From assembly GCA_900539645.1 (NCBI GenBank), contig UQCY01000031.1, positions 1-15,707 of the forward strand: a DNA stretch of 15,707 bases, given 5' to 3'. This document shows, piece after piece, positions 1-7,564 of the stretch. A model generated the notes under the pieces. It did not search any database, had not been told where the DNA came from, and saw only the letters and a program-made list of their open reading frames with translations. Position 1 is the first letter of the stretch, and each line of letters starts with the position of its first letter. The translations under genes were made by a program, and so were the position numbers. The stretch is from an uncultured Clostridium sp. (GTDB lineage: Bacteria; Bacillota; Clostridia; Peptostreptococcales; Peptostreptococcaceae).

Positions 1-45
1 GGTACTTGGGGCGAAGGCCCCTGGGAGAGTAGGACGTAGCCACGT
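1..45 (+). rRNA. rrf: 5S rRNA, 3' end (partial)
   Basis: The first ~45 bases carry the conserved 3' part of a bacterial 5S rRNA: the stem around GGCGAAGGCCCC, then CTGGGAGAGTAGG, then the last helix strand GTAGCCACG. The 5' part lies outside the window. A T-run at 50-56 follows directly and probably ends the rRNA operon. The exact 3' end (44-46) is estimated. Confidence 0.88.
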
Positions 46-95
46 AATCTTTTTTTATATTTAAAATTAATTAAAAATGAAAATAAGGAGATTTT

Positions 96-917
96 ATGAA
101 GGGGATAACAGCAAATAGTACAATACAAGCCTTTTTAGATACCGGTATAGAAAAGATACCAACATTAATATATTCGTTAATATTTTTCTTTATTGGTTTA
201 GCCATTGCTAAAATATGCAAAAGAATAGTTTCAAATATATTAGAAAAATATACAAGTGGAAAAGGAATAACAAACTTCATAGTATACGGGGTATACATAT
301 CTATAATTGTCGTTGTTGTATTAAACAGCTTAGATATGATAGGAATAAAAACGACTTCTGTAGTTACTATTGTAGGTGCAGCTGGATTCAGTATTGGTCT
401 TGCATTTAAAGAATTACTATCAAATTTAGCATCTGGATTTATAATATTATTCTTTAAACCTTTTGATATAGGTGATTATATACAAGCATCAGATACTAAT
501 GTTGAGGGAACTGTTTCAGATATACAGATATTTAGTACTATACTAAAAACTCCGGATAATAAAACTATAATAATACCAAACTTCCAGATAACGAGTAACA
601 ATATAATAAACTACACACATCAAAATATAAGAAGAATAGATTTTTCATTCAATGTAGATTATGATACAAATATTGGAGTATTAAAAAATATTGTACAAGA
701 AATATTTGAAGAGGACAAAAGAGTTCTTACGGATCCCAAACCTCTTATAGGAATAAATTCTATGGGAAATAAATCTATGGAATTTATAAGTAAGCCTTGG
801 GTAAAAACAGAGGATTATTGGGATGCATATTACGAACTAATGGAAAAAATAAAAGAAAAATTTGATGAAAATGGAATTGTTCTTCCTCAAGTAAATGTAG
901 TAGTAAAAGGAAAATAA
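96..917 (+). CDS. mscS: MscS-family small-conductance mechanosensitive channel
   Basis: This 273-residue protein is predicted to be a cytoplasmic-membrane channel that opens under membrane tension and releases solutes during hypo-osmotic shock. Hydrophobic segments lie at about 21-40 and 60-80. The pore-lining TM3 at about 86-120 has the family signature: small-residue-rich VGAAGFSIGLAF, then LSNLASGFIILFFKPFDIGDYI. The beta domain follows with IIIPNFQITSNNIINYT (158-174), and the C-terminal alpha/beta part runs to PQVNVVVKGK. Length matches short three-helix MscS proteins. The start has a good SD site (AAGGAG at 85-90, 5 nt from the ATG). The gene begins only ~50 bp after the 5S rRNA with no clear promoter between, so read-through from the rRNA operon is possible. 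Only a weak hairpin with a T-run (about 933-966) follows it. Family assignment is sure; the symbol is generic, since paralogs (ykuT/yggB types) cannot be told apart here. Confidence 0.92.
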   Translation: MKGITANSTIQAFLDTGIEKIPTLIYSLIFFFIGLAIAKICKRIVSNILEKYTSGKGITNFIVYGVYISIIVVVVLNSLDMIGIKTTSVVTIVGAAGFSIGLAFKELLSNLASGFIILFFKPFDIGDYIQASDTNVEGTVSDIQIFSTILKTPDNKTIIIPNFQITSNNIINYTHQNIRRIDFSFNVDYDTNIGVLKNIVQEIFEEDKRVLTDPKPLIGINSMGNKSMEFISKPWVKTEDYWDAYYELMEKIKEKFDENGIVLPQVNVVVKGK

Positions 918-970
918 TAATTTAAACTTTGTAAGAAAATAAAAATAGACTAAAAATTCTTTTTTTTCTC

Positions 971-999
971 TTGAAAAATGAAGATTATTATAATATAAT
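971..999 (+). promoter_or_regulatory. sigma-A promoter of serS
   Basis: TTGAAA (971-976) and TATAAT (994-999) are separated by 17 bp and lie just upstream of the T-box leader. Transcription would begin near 1006. Confidence 0.8.
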
Positions 1000-1024
1000 T
1001 GGATACATAATAGTAAAAGGCAAT

Positions 1025-1252
1025 GAAGGAGCTAAGTAAAAGACAGTTCTGTTTACAGAGAGTGAGTGGTCGGTGTGAACTCATATCAGTGGTTTTTGAA
1101 TCTACTCTGGAGCTTCTAATCTGAAATAAGTTAGACGTATTCCTACGTTACAGGATTTTGAGAGGAATGTGCATTTATAGGTGCATTCAATTAGGGTGGC
1201 AACGCGGATAACAGATTTTCGTCCCTTTTGTAAGGGGTGAAAATCTTTTTTT
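1025..1252 (+). promoter_or_regulatory. T-box leader (tRNA-Ser sensing) of serS
   Basis: This is a classic T-box riboswitch that senses uncharged tRNA and lets transcription continue into serS. The base of Stem I pairs 1027-1033 (AGGAGCT) with 1111-1117 (AGCTTCT). The apical part contains AGAGAGTGAGTGG. The likely specifier is TCT at 1101-1103 in the context GAA-TCT-AC, a serine codon. A Stem III-like hairpin pairs 1165-1172 with 1181-1188. The T-box itself is AGGGTGGCAACGCGG (1193-1207). In its TGGC bulge the final C would pair with discriminator base G, as expected for tRNA-Ser, so specifier and bulge agree. The terminator helix follows. The motif and the gene downstream make this a firm call; the exact specifier is inferred. 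Confidence 0.95.
1213..1252 (+). terminator. T-box regulatory terminator
   Basis: AGATTTTC (1213-1220) pairs with GAAAATCT (1239-1246), the stem extends through CCC/GGG, and a run of seven T (1246-1252) follows. CCCT in its 5' half (1223-1226) is also complementary to AGGG of the T-box (1193-1196), giving the competing antiterminator. Confidence 0.9.
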
Positions 1253-1308
1253 ATACAAAAAAACGCCCCTGAAAAACCAAATCTGTAAATTCAATACAAT
1301 ATAATTGA

Positions 1309-2628
<1,320 letters not shown>

Positions 2629-2651
2629 TAAAATCTAAAATATAGTATATA

Positions 2652-2683
2652 AAGAACTGCCGAGAAATTGGTGGTTCTTTTTT
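2652..2683 (+). terminator. Intrinsic terminator after serS
   Basis: A stem formed by AAGAAC-TGCC and GGTG-GTTCTT is followed by a T-run ending at 2683. It sits 23 bp after the serS stop. Confidence 0.8.
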
Positions 2684-2721
2684 ATTGTAATTTTTTAGAA
2701 TATATCAAATAAAATATTTTT

Positions 2722-2739
2722 TGTAAAGTAAACTTGACA
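2722..2739. promoter_or_regulatory. Operator-like palindrome 1 (overlaps -35)
   Basis: TGTAAAGT-AA-ACTTGACA has 8-bp arms with one mismatch. Its right arm contains the -35 box TTGACA. It is nearly identical to the palindrome at 2778-2793; the centres are 55 bp apart. It is probably a binding site for the XRE regulator encoded immediately downstream (inference). Confidence 0.6.
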
Positions 2740-2762
2740 TAAATACAAAATGACTATATAAT
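2734..2762 (+). promoter_or_regulatory. sigma-A promoter of the XRE regulator unit
   Basis: This is a perfect consensus: TTGACA (2734-2739), a 17-bp spacer, and TATAAT (2757-2762). The start of transcription would be near 2769. The promoter lies between two matching palindromes, which suggests a strong but repressed promoter. Confidence 0.82.
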
Positions 2763-2777
2763 TAAATTAAAGATAAG

Positions 2778-2793
2778 GTAAAGTTTACTTTAC
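2778..2793. promoter_or_regulatory. Operator-like palindrome 2 (between start site and SD)
   Basis: GTAAAGT-TT-ACTTTAC is a perfect 7-bp inverted repeat just before the SD AGGAGG (2796-2801) and downstream of the predicted transcription start. Together with the copy at 2722-2739 it brackets the promoter. Confidence 0.6.
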
Positions 2794-2806
2794 ATAGGAG
2801 GAAGAT

Positions 2807-3004
2807 ATGAAAAATAGATTAGAGGAGATTAGAAAGGAAAGAGGAATAAAGCAAGATGAACTTGCTAAAGTTTTGGAAGTCTCTAGACAGACAATAAGCT
2901 CAATAGAAAATGGGCGCTACAATCCCTCTATAATACTAGCATTTAAAATAGCAAGATTCTTTGATATGACTATAGAGGAGATATTTATATACGAAGAGGA
3001 GTGA
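2807..3004 (+). CDS. Small XRE/Cro-family transcriptional regulator
   Basis: This 65-residue protein consists of one helix-turn-helix domain. KQDELAKVL (15-23) and the recognition helix around SRQTISSIENG (26-36) match the family seen in many Firmicutes (YgzD-like regulators: MKNRLEEIRKERG at the start, NPSIILAFKIARFF later, TIEEIF at the end). It probably binds the twin palindromes around its own promoter and controls its own unit (inference). SD is AGGAGG, 5 nt before the ATG. The stop lies 5 nt before the next gene's ATG, and that gene's SD is inside the last codons of this one, so the two are co-transcribed and probably translationally coupled. Regulators of this type are often paired with small membrane proteins; the signal sensed is unknown. 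Confidence 0.9.
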   Translation: MKNRLEEIRKERGIKQDELAKVLEVSRQTISSIENGRYNPSIILAFKIARFFDMTIEEIFIYEEE

Positions 3005-3009
3005 TCTAT

Positions 3010-3414
3010 ATGAAGAAAAAATATATAGAAGTAGTATTAAGTATAATATTAATAGCTTCTGGAGCATATTTATCAAAAGTTTGGCCAAGTGTAGTACCAT
3101 TCTTTTTAATGGGATTTGGATGTACTCTATTTGGAAAAGGAGTAGGACAAGTAATATCAGATAAAGCTATGAACAAGGATTTAGAGCTAAAAAGACAGAT
3201 GGAAATAGAAGTAAACGACGAAAGAAATAGAATGATAGAATATAAAGCAAAAGCTAGAGGATTTGATATTATGACATACGCATTTGCAGCGCTAATGTTT
3301 TCACTAGCACTTATGGATATAGATATATGGGCTGAAATTTTAATAGTTATTACATACTTAGCTGTTGAAATTTATTCAGTATATTATAGGATGCAATTAG
3401 AAAAAGAAATGTAA
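3010..3414 (+). CDS. Small integral membrane protein, partner of XRE regulator
   Basis: No known function is recognised. The 134-residue protein has four predicted membrane helices (about 6-22, 26-48, 87-103, 107-126). A charged loop at 51-84 carries NDERNRMIEYKAKAR (69-83), which resembles the DER...I..KA signature of DUF2178-like proteins encoded beside small XRE regulators; that family link is from memory and tentative. ATG 3010 is preferred because AGAGGAG (2995-3001) lies 8 nt upstream. A GTG at 3001 in the same frame would overlap this SD. It shares the promoter and presumed operators with the regulator upstream and ends before a strong terminator. It may be the target or the sensor partner of the regulator (inference). 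Confidence 0.8.
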   Translation: MKKKYIEVVLSIILIASGAYLSKVWPSVVPFFLMGFGCTLFGKGVGQVISDKAMNKDLELKRQMEIEVNDERNRMIEYKAKARGFDIMTYAFAALMFSLALMDIDIWAEILIVITYLAVEIYSVYYRMQLEKEM

Positions 3415-3436
3415 ATAAATAGGTAATTGAAATGAA

Positions 3437-3470
3437 AGAGGTGTTATAAAAATTATAGCATCTCTTTTTT
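3437..3470 (+). terminator. Intrinsic terminator of the XRE unit
   Basis: A 13-bp stem (AGAGGTGTTATAA with TTATAGCATCTCT, two G-U pairs), a 3-nt loop and a run of T to 3470. Confidence 0.88.
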
Positions 3471-3478
3471 ATATAATT

Positions 3479-3671
3479 TAATCCACAATAGGTATTGAAA
3501 TAACATTAAAATTAAACTAAGCTAGATTATATAATTGCTAAAATAGTGAATAAAAATATATTCAAAAAATACAATAACAACAGAAAAAATTAAATATCCA
3601 AGTAAAAATAGTGGATAAGTGGATAAAATTTCTGTGTTTCTAAAAATATAAACAAGAAAGGCTGTGGATAG
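3479..3671. other. AT-rich gap with four DnaA-box-like 9-mers
   Basis: Between the XRE-unit terminator and the Nudix-TadA gene there is no ORF, but there are four 8-of-9 matches to the DnaA box TTATCCACA/TGTGGATAA. They are TAATCCACA at 3479-3487, AGTGGATAA at 3610-3618 and again at 3618-3626 (8-bp tandem), and TGTGGATAG at 3663-3671. The last lies directly at the start of the next gene. A TATAAT at 3530-3535 may be a promoter element for that gene, but its -35 is poor. Whether DnaA binds here is unknown; this is not a normal oriC, since dnaA and dnaN are absent. Confidence 0.35.
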
Positions 3672-3673
3672 AA

Positions 3674-4819
3674 TTGAATAAATCTAAAATAATATCTTTT
3701 GATATGAGCAATCGTGTAAAAGATGAAGATATAGAGATAGTTAAAAGTAAAGAAGATGAAATACTAAATAAAGAGATTTTAGATATATACGACAAAAATT
3801 TTGAAAAGATTGGAACTGCTACAAGAGGAGAAATTCACGAAAAAGGGCATATACATAAAGTAGTTCATTGTTGGTTTGAAGAAGATACAGAAAACGGAAA
3901 ATACTGCTATTTCCAGCAGAGAGCAATGTATAAAAGTTACCCAGGTCTTTATGGGGTGATGGTAGGTGGTCATATAGATTCAGGAGAGGATGTATTTGAG
4001 GCACTTAAAAGAGAAATCTCAGAAGAAGCAGGAATATCAGTAAGAGAAGAAAATATTTCATTTATCAATGAGATTTTTGAAAATATTGTCGATGGAGATT
4101 TTATCGACAATGAAATTTGCGAGGTCTATAGATACAATGTAGATGAGGATACAGTATTTAATCCAAATAAAGAAGTTGCAAAAGTTGTAAGAATGAATGA
4201 AGAAGCATATAAAAAATGCGTATTTGGAATAACTGAAACTGTTGAAGCTGAAATTGTAGCTGTATCTAATCAGCAGGGAATGAAGGAATATGCAGTAGGT
4301 GATAAATTCCTTATACATACAGAGGATTTCTGTGAGTATGATCGTCGGTATGTGAGAATGGTTACAGGAATGAGCGACGATGAGTATTTCATGATGGAGG
4401 CACTTAGAGAAGCGAAAAAGGCATATGATAAAGAGGAAACTCCAATCGGTGCGGTAATCGTAAAGGATGGCGAGATAATAGGAAGAGGACACAATTTAAC
4501 AGAGCATTTAAAAGATGCAACTGCTCATTCCGAAATACTTGCGATAAAGAATGCGGCTAAGAAACTAAAGGGATGGAGATTATTTGGCTGTAAGATGTAC
4601 GTAACTATGGAGCCTTGTATAATGTGCTGTGGAGCAATTGTAAATTCGAGAATTAAAGAGGTTGTAATTGGAGCCAAGAGAGTAAAGAATGCCAAGATAG
4701 AGAAACAGTCTGATTTTAAGAAAGAGTATTTTGATGACTCTAAAGTTGAGTACAAGTATGGGGTGCTAGAAGAGGAATGTGCTGGGATGCTAGGAAGTTT
4801 CTTTAAAAGATTGAGATGA
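3674..4819 (+). CDS. tadA: Nudix hydrolase - tRNA adenosine(34) deaminase (TadA) fusion
   Basis: One 381-residue reading frame joins two enzymes. The N-terminal Nudix domain covers about 34-185, with a complete Nudix box G-x5-E-x7-REIxEEAGI at 99-121; the whole domain resembles the IPP-isomerase-like/YfcD group. The C-terminal TadA domain covers about 233-381. It has the catalytic HSE (285-287, usually HAE), the zinc motif PCIMC (314-318) and PIGAVIV (257-263). TadA converts A34 to inosine in tRNA-Arg(ACG). A residue stretch of about 45 links the domains. TadA is normally a separate ~150-residue protein; its usual start would be ATG 4370, but only ACAGGA directly abuts it, so independent initiation looks unlikely. 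The start used is TTG 3674, with AAAGG at 3657-3661 as a distant SD; ATG 3704 is an alternative with no SD. The Nudix substrate is unknown. A bidirectional terminator follows. Confidence 0.88.
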   Translation: MNKSKIISFDMSNRVKDEDIEIVKSKEDEILNKEILDIYDKNFEKIGTATRGEIHEKGHIHKVVHCWFEEDTENGKYCYFQQRAMYKSYPGLYGVMVGGHIDSGEDVFEALKREISEEAGISVREENISFINEIFENIVDGDFIDNEICEVYRYNVDEDTVFNPNKEVAKVVRMNEEAYKKCVFGITETVEAEIVAVSNQQGMKEYAVGDKFLIHTEDFCEYDRRYVRMVTGMSDDEYFMMEALREAKKAYDKEETPIGAVIVKDGEIIGRGHNLTEHLKDATAHSEILAIKNAAKKLKGWRLFGCKMYVTMEPCIMCCGAIVNSRIKEVVIGAKRVKNAKIEKQSDFKKEYFDDSKVEYKYGVLEEECAGMLGSFFKRLR

Positions 4820-4822
4820 TAA

Positions 4823-4869
4823 AAAATAACCCTACATTTAGAAGTAATTTCTATTTGTAGGGTTATTTT
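4823..4869. terminator. Bidirectional terminator between convergent genes
   Basis: A perfect 14-bp stem (AAAATAACCCTACA with TGTAGGGTTATTTT) carries T-rich ends on both strands. It closes the Nudix-TadA gene (+) and the lipoprotein pair (-). On the minus strand it lies 3 bp past the TAA at 4873-4875, i.e. after the ancestral end of the interrupted lipoprotein gene. Confidence 0.88.
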
Positions 4870-4872
4870 ATC

Positions 4873-5124
4873 TTATGGAAGATTATCCTCAATTACTGTA
4901 TTAAAACTATTGTAAACTTCTTTGAACATATCATCAATTTTTTCTTTATAAGAAGAATAATAATCTAAATTGCAATCCATATAACAAGTTATTATATTTC
5001 CAGGTCTTACTTTGCAACGAACTATAGAAATTTTATTATCATTTTTATATACAATACAAATTTTATCATTCTTTATATCACTATAAACAACATTTCCGTT
5101 AGCTTTCAGTTTATTGAAATAAGA
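4873..5124 (-). pseudogene. 3' remnant of the interrupted lipoprotein gene
   Basis: Directly after the TAA at 5125-5127 the same minus-strand frame stays open for 83 codons and ends at TAA 4873-4875, next to the terminator. The translation begins SYFNKLKANGNVVYSDIKN and ends FKEVYNSFNTVIEDNLP. It aligns with the C-terminal end of the upstream paralog: FFNKYGADNEYSSIIKKE, then a central beta-rich part, then FLDIFENMKASF. There is no ribosome site or early start codon, so it is not expected to be translated by itself. Adding it would give a 398-codon gene, close to the paralog's 403. Confidence 0.85.
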
Positions 5125-6069
5125 TTAAATATTATCTTCGTCTAAATTATGCTTATAGCCAAGATTTAAATAAAGATTTCCATCTAAAGACTTAAATTCA
5201 ACATTTTTTCCATTTAAAGGAACTCTACCAGGTTTCATAAAATCGGGATAATTTACACTTCCACAAAGATGATGAACCTTGTTGTATTCTACTGTATTAT
5301 CAATTGTTTTATTATTAATAATATTTCTTCCTTCAATTGTACAATATTGAGTATCATAGCTTTTTCCTTCAATATAATCGCCAAGAAGAATTAATTTAGA
5401 AAAGGGTGGAACTTCGGGTAAATCTTCATTTAATCCACTTTCATCTATTGTAGCAACCTGTAATTTATTACCGTTAGACAACACACTATCAGAATTACTA
5501 CTATGATTATTAACAGCAACATCCTTCTTCTGTTCAACGTTACCATCTAAATTAGCTACAAAAGCTTTATAAACATCTGTAACTATACCATCAAACTCAT
5601 CTAAATATTCAACTGGATAAATCATCATAAAACTAAAAATATCACTTCCTAAAAGAATACTAGACTTATAATATTCAAAATTATTATTAGTTCCAGATAT
5701 ACTAAAACGAATATCTTTATAACTATCATAATTAATATTTTTTAGACTCGACATATCATAATTATAAAGATTCTTAAAATTCGTACCAGACTTTTCCTTA
5801 TATACTTTTAAAGATACTGAATTATCTTGAGTAGCTAAAGTAATATAATTATCGCCTTCTTTAGAAACACCTAAAAAACTAGGATAATTAAATGATAATC
5901 CTTCAAAATTATAACGATTATAAACAACATTAGAAAAATCTATACTATCACAAGAAGCAGCAGAACTAGAATCATCAGATTCTTTAATATCTTTACTTTT
6001 ACAAGCAACTAGATTAAAAGACAATATAAAACATAGAGTTAATATTGTAATTTTTTTAAAATACTTCAT
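5125..6069 (-). CDS. Two-domain lipoprotein, truncated by an in-frame stop
   Basis: Function unknown. The 314-residue product starts with a lipoprotein signal peptide (MKYFKKITILTLCFILSF) and lipobox LVAC, with the lipidated Cys at 23; it should sit on the outer face of the membrane. A Ser/Asp-rich linker (30-40) leads to domain 1 (about 41-172: SIDFSNVVY, then GLSFNYPSFL, then DEFDGIVTDVYKAF). A second Ser/Asn-rich linker (185-200) follows, then domain 2 from about 225 (SVNYPDF at 271-277). Domain 2 is cut about halfway by TAA 5125-5127, while the missing part is still readable downstream. The gene follows its paralog by 10 bp, and its SD AGGAGGT overlaps the paralog's stop, so the two are coupled. 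The truncated protein may still be exported, with domain 1 intact; it could equally be a decaying gene or a sequencing error. Confidence 0.85.
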   Translation of the reverse strand: MKYFKKITILTLCFILSFNLVACKSKDIKESDDSSSAASCDSIDFSNVVYNRYNFEGLSFNYPSFLGVSKEGDNYITLATQDNSVSLKVYKEKSGTNFKNLYNYDMSSLKNINYDSYKDIRFSISGTNNNFEYYKSSILLGSDIFSFMMIYPVEYLDEFDGIVTDVYKAFVANLDGNVEQKKDVAVNNHSSNSDSVLSNGNKLQVATIDESGLNEDLPEVPPFSKLILLGDYIEGKSYDTQYCTIEGRNIINNKTIDNTVEYNKVHHLCGSVNYPDFMKPGRVPLNGKNVEFKSLDGNLYLNLGYKHNLDEDNI

Positions 6070-6079
6070 AATCTACCTC

Positions 6080-7291
6080 CTAAAGCCCACCATTATGTCT
6101 AAATGAAGCTTTCATATTTTCAAAAATATCTAAGAACATTTTTTCGTTATTATAATAAAAATCAGGTTCAACAGAAAGTGAAACATAATCATTTTCATCT
6201 TCATCTATGTAGTGAATTTCCATAGAAACATGAGAACGTGGTTGAGAACCAGCTTCTATTATATAAAGAAAATTATCTGAAAGCTCTTTTTTAATAATAC
6301 TAGAGTATTCATTGTCTGCACCGTATTTATTAAAGAAAGCAACTGCATTAGGACAAGCATCAGGCTCTAAATTTTCTGTAGATATAACAGAAAACTCAGC
6401 AAATCCAGCTTCATTTTCATTAGTTCTAAAATTAACTCCATATTTGGCATCTGGAACCATTAAAAATTGTAGGAAATCAGGATATTTAACAGAGCAACCG
6501 TCTATAGTAACTGTATTATATCCAAAATCACCATCAATGTGAGAAGTTCCATATACATCCTTACCTACAACAGAGCAATAATCTATATCATACTTTTTAT
6601 TTTTATCGTAATTACCTAAAAATGTAATCTCATCCTCATCAGAAATAGAGATAATCTTATCATTTCCATCTGGTCTATGAAGGCTTGAACTATTACTCTC
6701 TTCATCAAGGAATTCATCAGGACCTGCGAACTTAACAAAACTATGATACACTCTAGTAACTATTGGATCAAACTCTTTTTCATATTTCTTAGGATATACC
6801 ATCAATAGGTTTTGAAGATAATATCCATCTGCACCCTCAAAAATAATTGAGCATTTGTAGTATACAGTCTTTTCGTCATCTCCAGATATTCTGTACTCAT
6901 AGTCTTCAAATACATTAAATCCAACATTTTCAGAATTAGCTAAATCCTTATCATAAACAGCTTTGAAATCTGAAACCTTTCCAGCGTATTCTACGCTCAT
7001 ATAGCAAGACTTATTAGCAGTGAAAAATTCAACTTTGTTGCCATCTGAAGAATCAGAAGTATACTCTAAAAAATCAGGTACATCAAAAGTAATGCCGTTA
7101 AAACCACCATAGTCGCTATAGCTTACATTTGAAAAATCAATAGACTCACAATCTGAATAATTATCATTAGAGGAACTCTGATTTTGTGAAGAAGATTTCT
7201 TTGGATTTTTAGAAATATCTTTAGATGCACAGGCAGAAAGATTAAATGCTAAAAGAGTAGCAAGAGAAATTGAAATAAATTTTTTAAACAT
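6080..7291 (-). CDS. Two-domain lipoprotein of unknown function (intact paralog)
   Basis: No known function is recognised. The 403-residue protein has a signal peptide (MFKKFISISLATLLAF) with lipobox LSAC and the lipidated Cys at 21. A Ser/Asn/Lys-rich linker (24-47) is followed by two domains that resemble each other. Domain 1 is about 50-187 (GITFDVPDFL at 66-75, YKCSII, FDPIVTRVYHSF), and domain 2 is about 222-397 (CSVKYPDFL at 266-274, EMHYID-like strands, FLDIFENMKASF). The pattern 'short strand, YP/VPDFL, beta strands, C-terminal helix ending in xSF' recalls PsbP/Mog1-like folds; that is a guess from pattern only. The start is ATG 7289-7291 with SD AGAGGTGA 5 nt upstream; a GTG at 7300 overlaps this SD and is rejected. 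It forms an operon with the shorter paralog downstream. Confidence 0.85.
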   Translation of the reverse strand: MFKKFISISLATLLAFNLSACASKDISKNPKKSSSQNQSSSNDNYSDCESIDFSNVSYSDYGGFNGITFDVPDFLEYTSDSSDGNKVEFFTANKSCYMSVEYAGKVSDFKAVYDKDLANSENVGFNVFEDYEYRISGDDEKTVYYKCSIIFEGADGYYLQNLLMVYPKKYEKEFDPIVTRVYHSFVKFAGPDEFLDEESNSSSLHRPDGNDKIISISDEDEITFLGNYDKNKKYDIDYCSVVGKDVYGTSHIDGDFGYNTVTIDGCSVKYPDFLQFLMVPDAKYGVNFRTNENEAGFAEFSVISTENLEPDACPNAVAFFNKYGADNEYSSIIKKELSDNFLYIIEAGSQPRSHVSMEIHYIDEDENDYVSLSVEPDFYYNNEKMFLDIFENMKASFRHNGGL

Positions 7292-7388
7292 AACAATCAC
7301 CTCTATTTGTATTAATATTACAATTTAAGGTTATCATAAAATATATTTAATTACAATTACGATAAAAATTACTAAAGATGATGACATA

Positions 7389-7454
7389 AAAAATAAGGTA
7401 TACATAACATCATATGCAATTACGCAATATAGATGATATATATACCTTATTTTT
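7389..7454. terminator. Long hairpin in lipoprotein leader, possible bidirectional terminator
   Basis: A perfect 14-bp outer stem (AAAAATAAGGTATA, 7389-7402, with TATACCTTATTTTT, 7441-7454) continues as an imperfect inner stem. T-runs flank it on both strands, with the longer one on minus. It lies ~100 bp upstream of the lipoprotein start. No good promoter is visible between it and that gene, so it may act as an attenuator of read-through. Confidence 0.6.
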
Positions 7455-7472
7455 CTGTATAATTACATTTTC

Positions 7473-7558
7473 AAAAAATAATAAAGCCCCAGGAAAAAAT
7501 GTGTGGAATTCCCGGAGCTTTGAGAAAAGAAATAAAAAAGAGTTGTATAAAATAATAC
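7473..7558 (-). ncRNA. Candidate small RNA or attenuated leader (~85 nt)
   Basis: A strong minus-strand promoter (7565-7594) would start a transcript near 7558. A GC-richer hairpin (7483-7521) followed by T-rich sequence would end it near 7473. No ORF with a ribosome site lies inside. The transcript is pyrimidine-rich at its 5' part (CTCTTTTTTATTTCTTTTCTC). It could be an independent sRNA or the terminated leader of the lipoprotein operon. No known RNA family is recognised. Confidence 0.4.
7483..7521 (-). terminator. Intrinsic terminator of the candidate RNA
   Basis: Read on the minus strand, AAAGCTCCGGGA pairs with TCCTGGGGCTTT (ten pairs, two mismatches) and is followed by ATTATTTTTT. On the plus strand the flank is A-rich, so it acts on minus only. 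Confidence 0.65.
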
Positions 7559-7564
7559 TAGTAC

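Noticed and set aside
4370..4372. Separate TadA start at ATG 4370
   Set aside because: It matches where standalone TadA would begin, but the only SD-like bases touch the ATG, and the upstream Nudix frame runs through without a stop.
4058..4492. Long minus-strand open frame opposite the Nudix-TadA gene
   Set aside because: It lies fully antisense to conserved domains and has no ribosome site; it is a codon-bias shadow. The same holds for the open frames opposite dnaX and within the glycosyltransferase.
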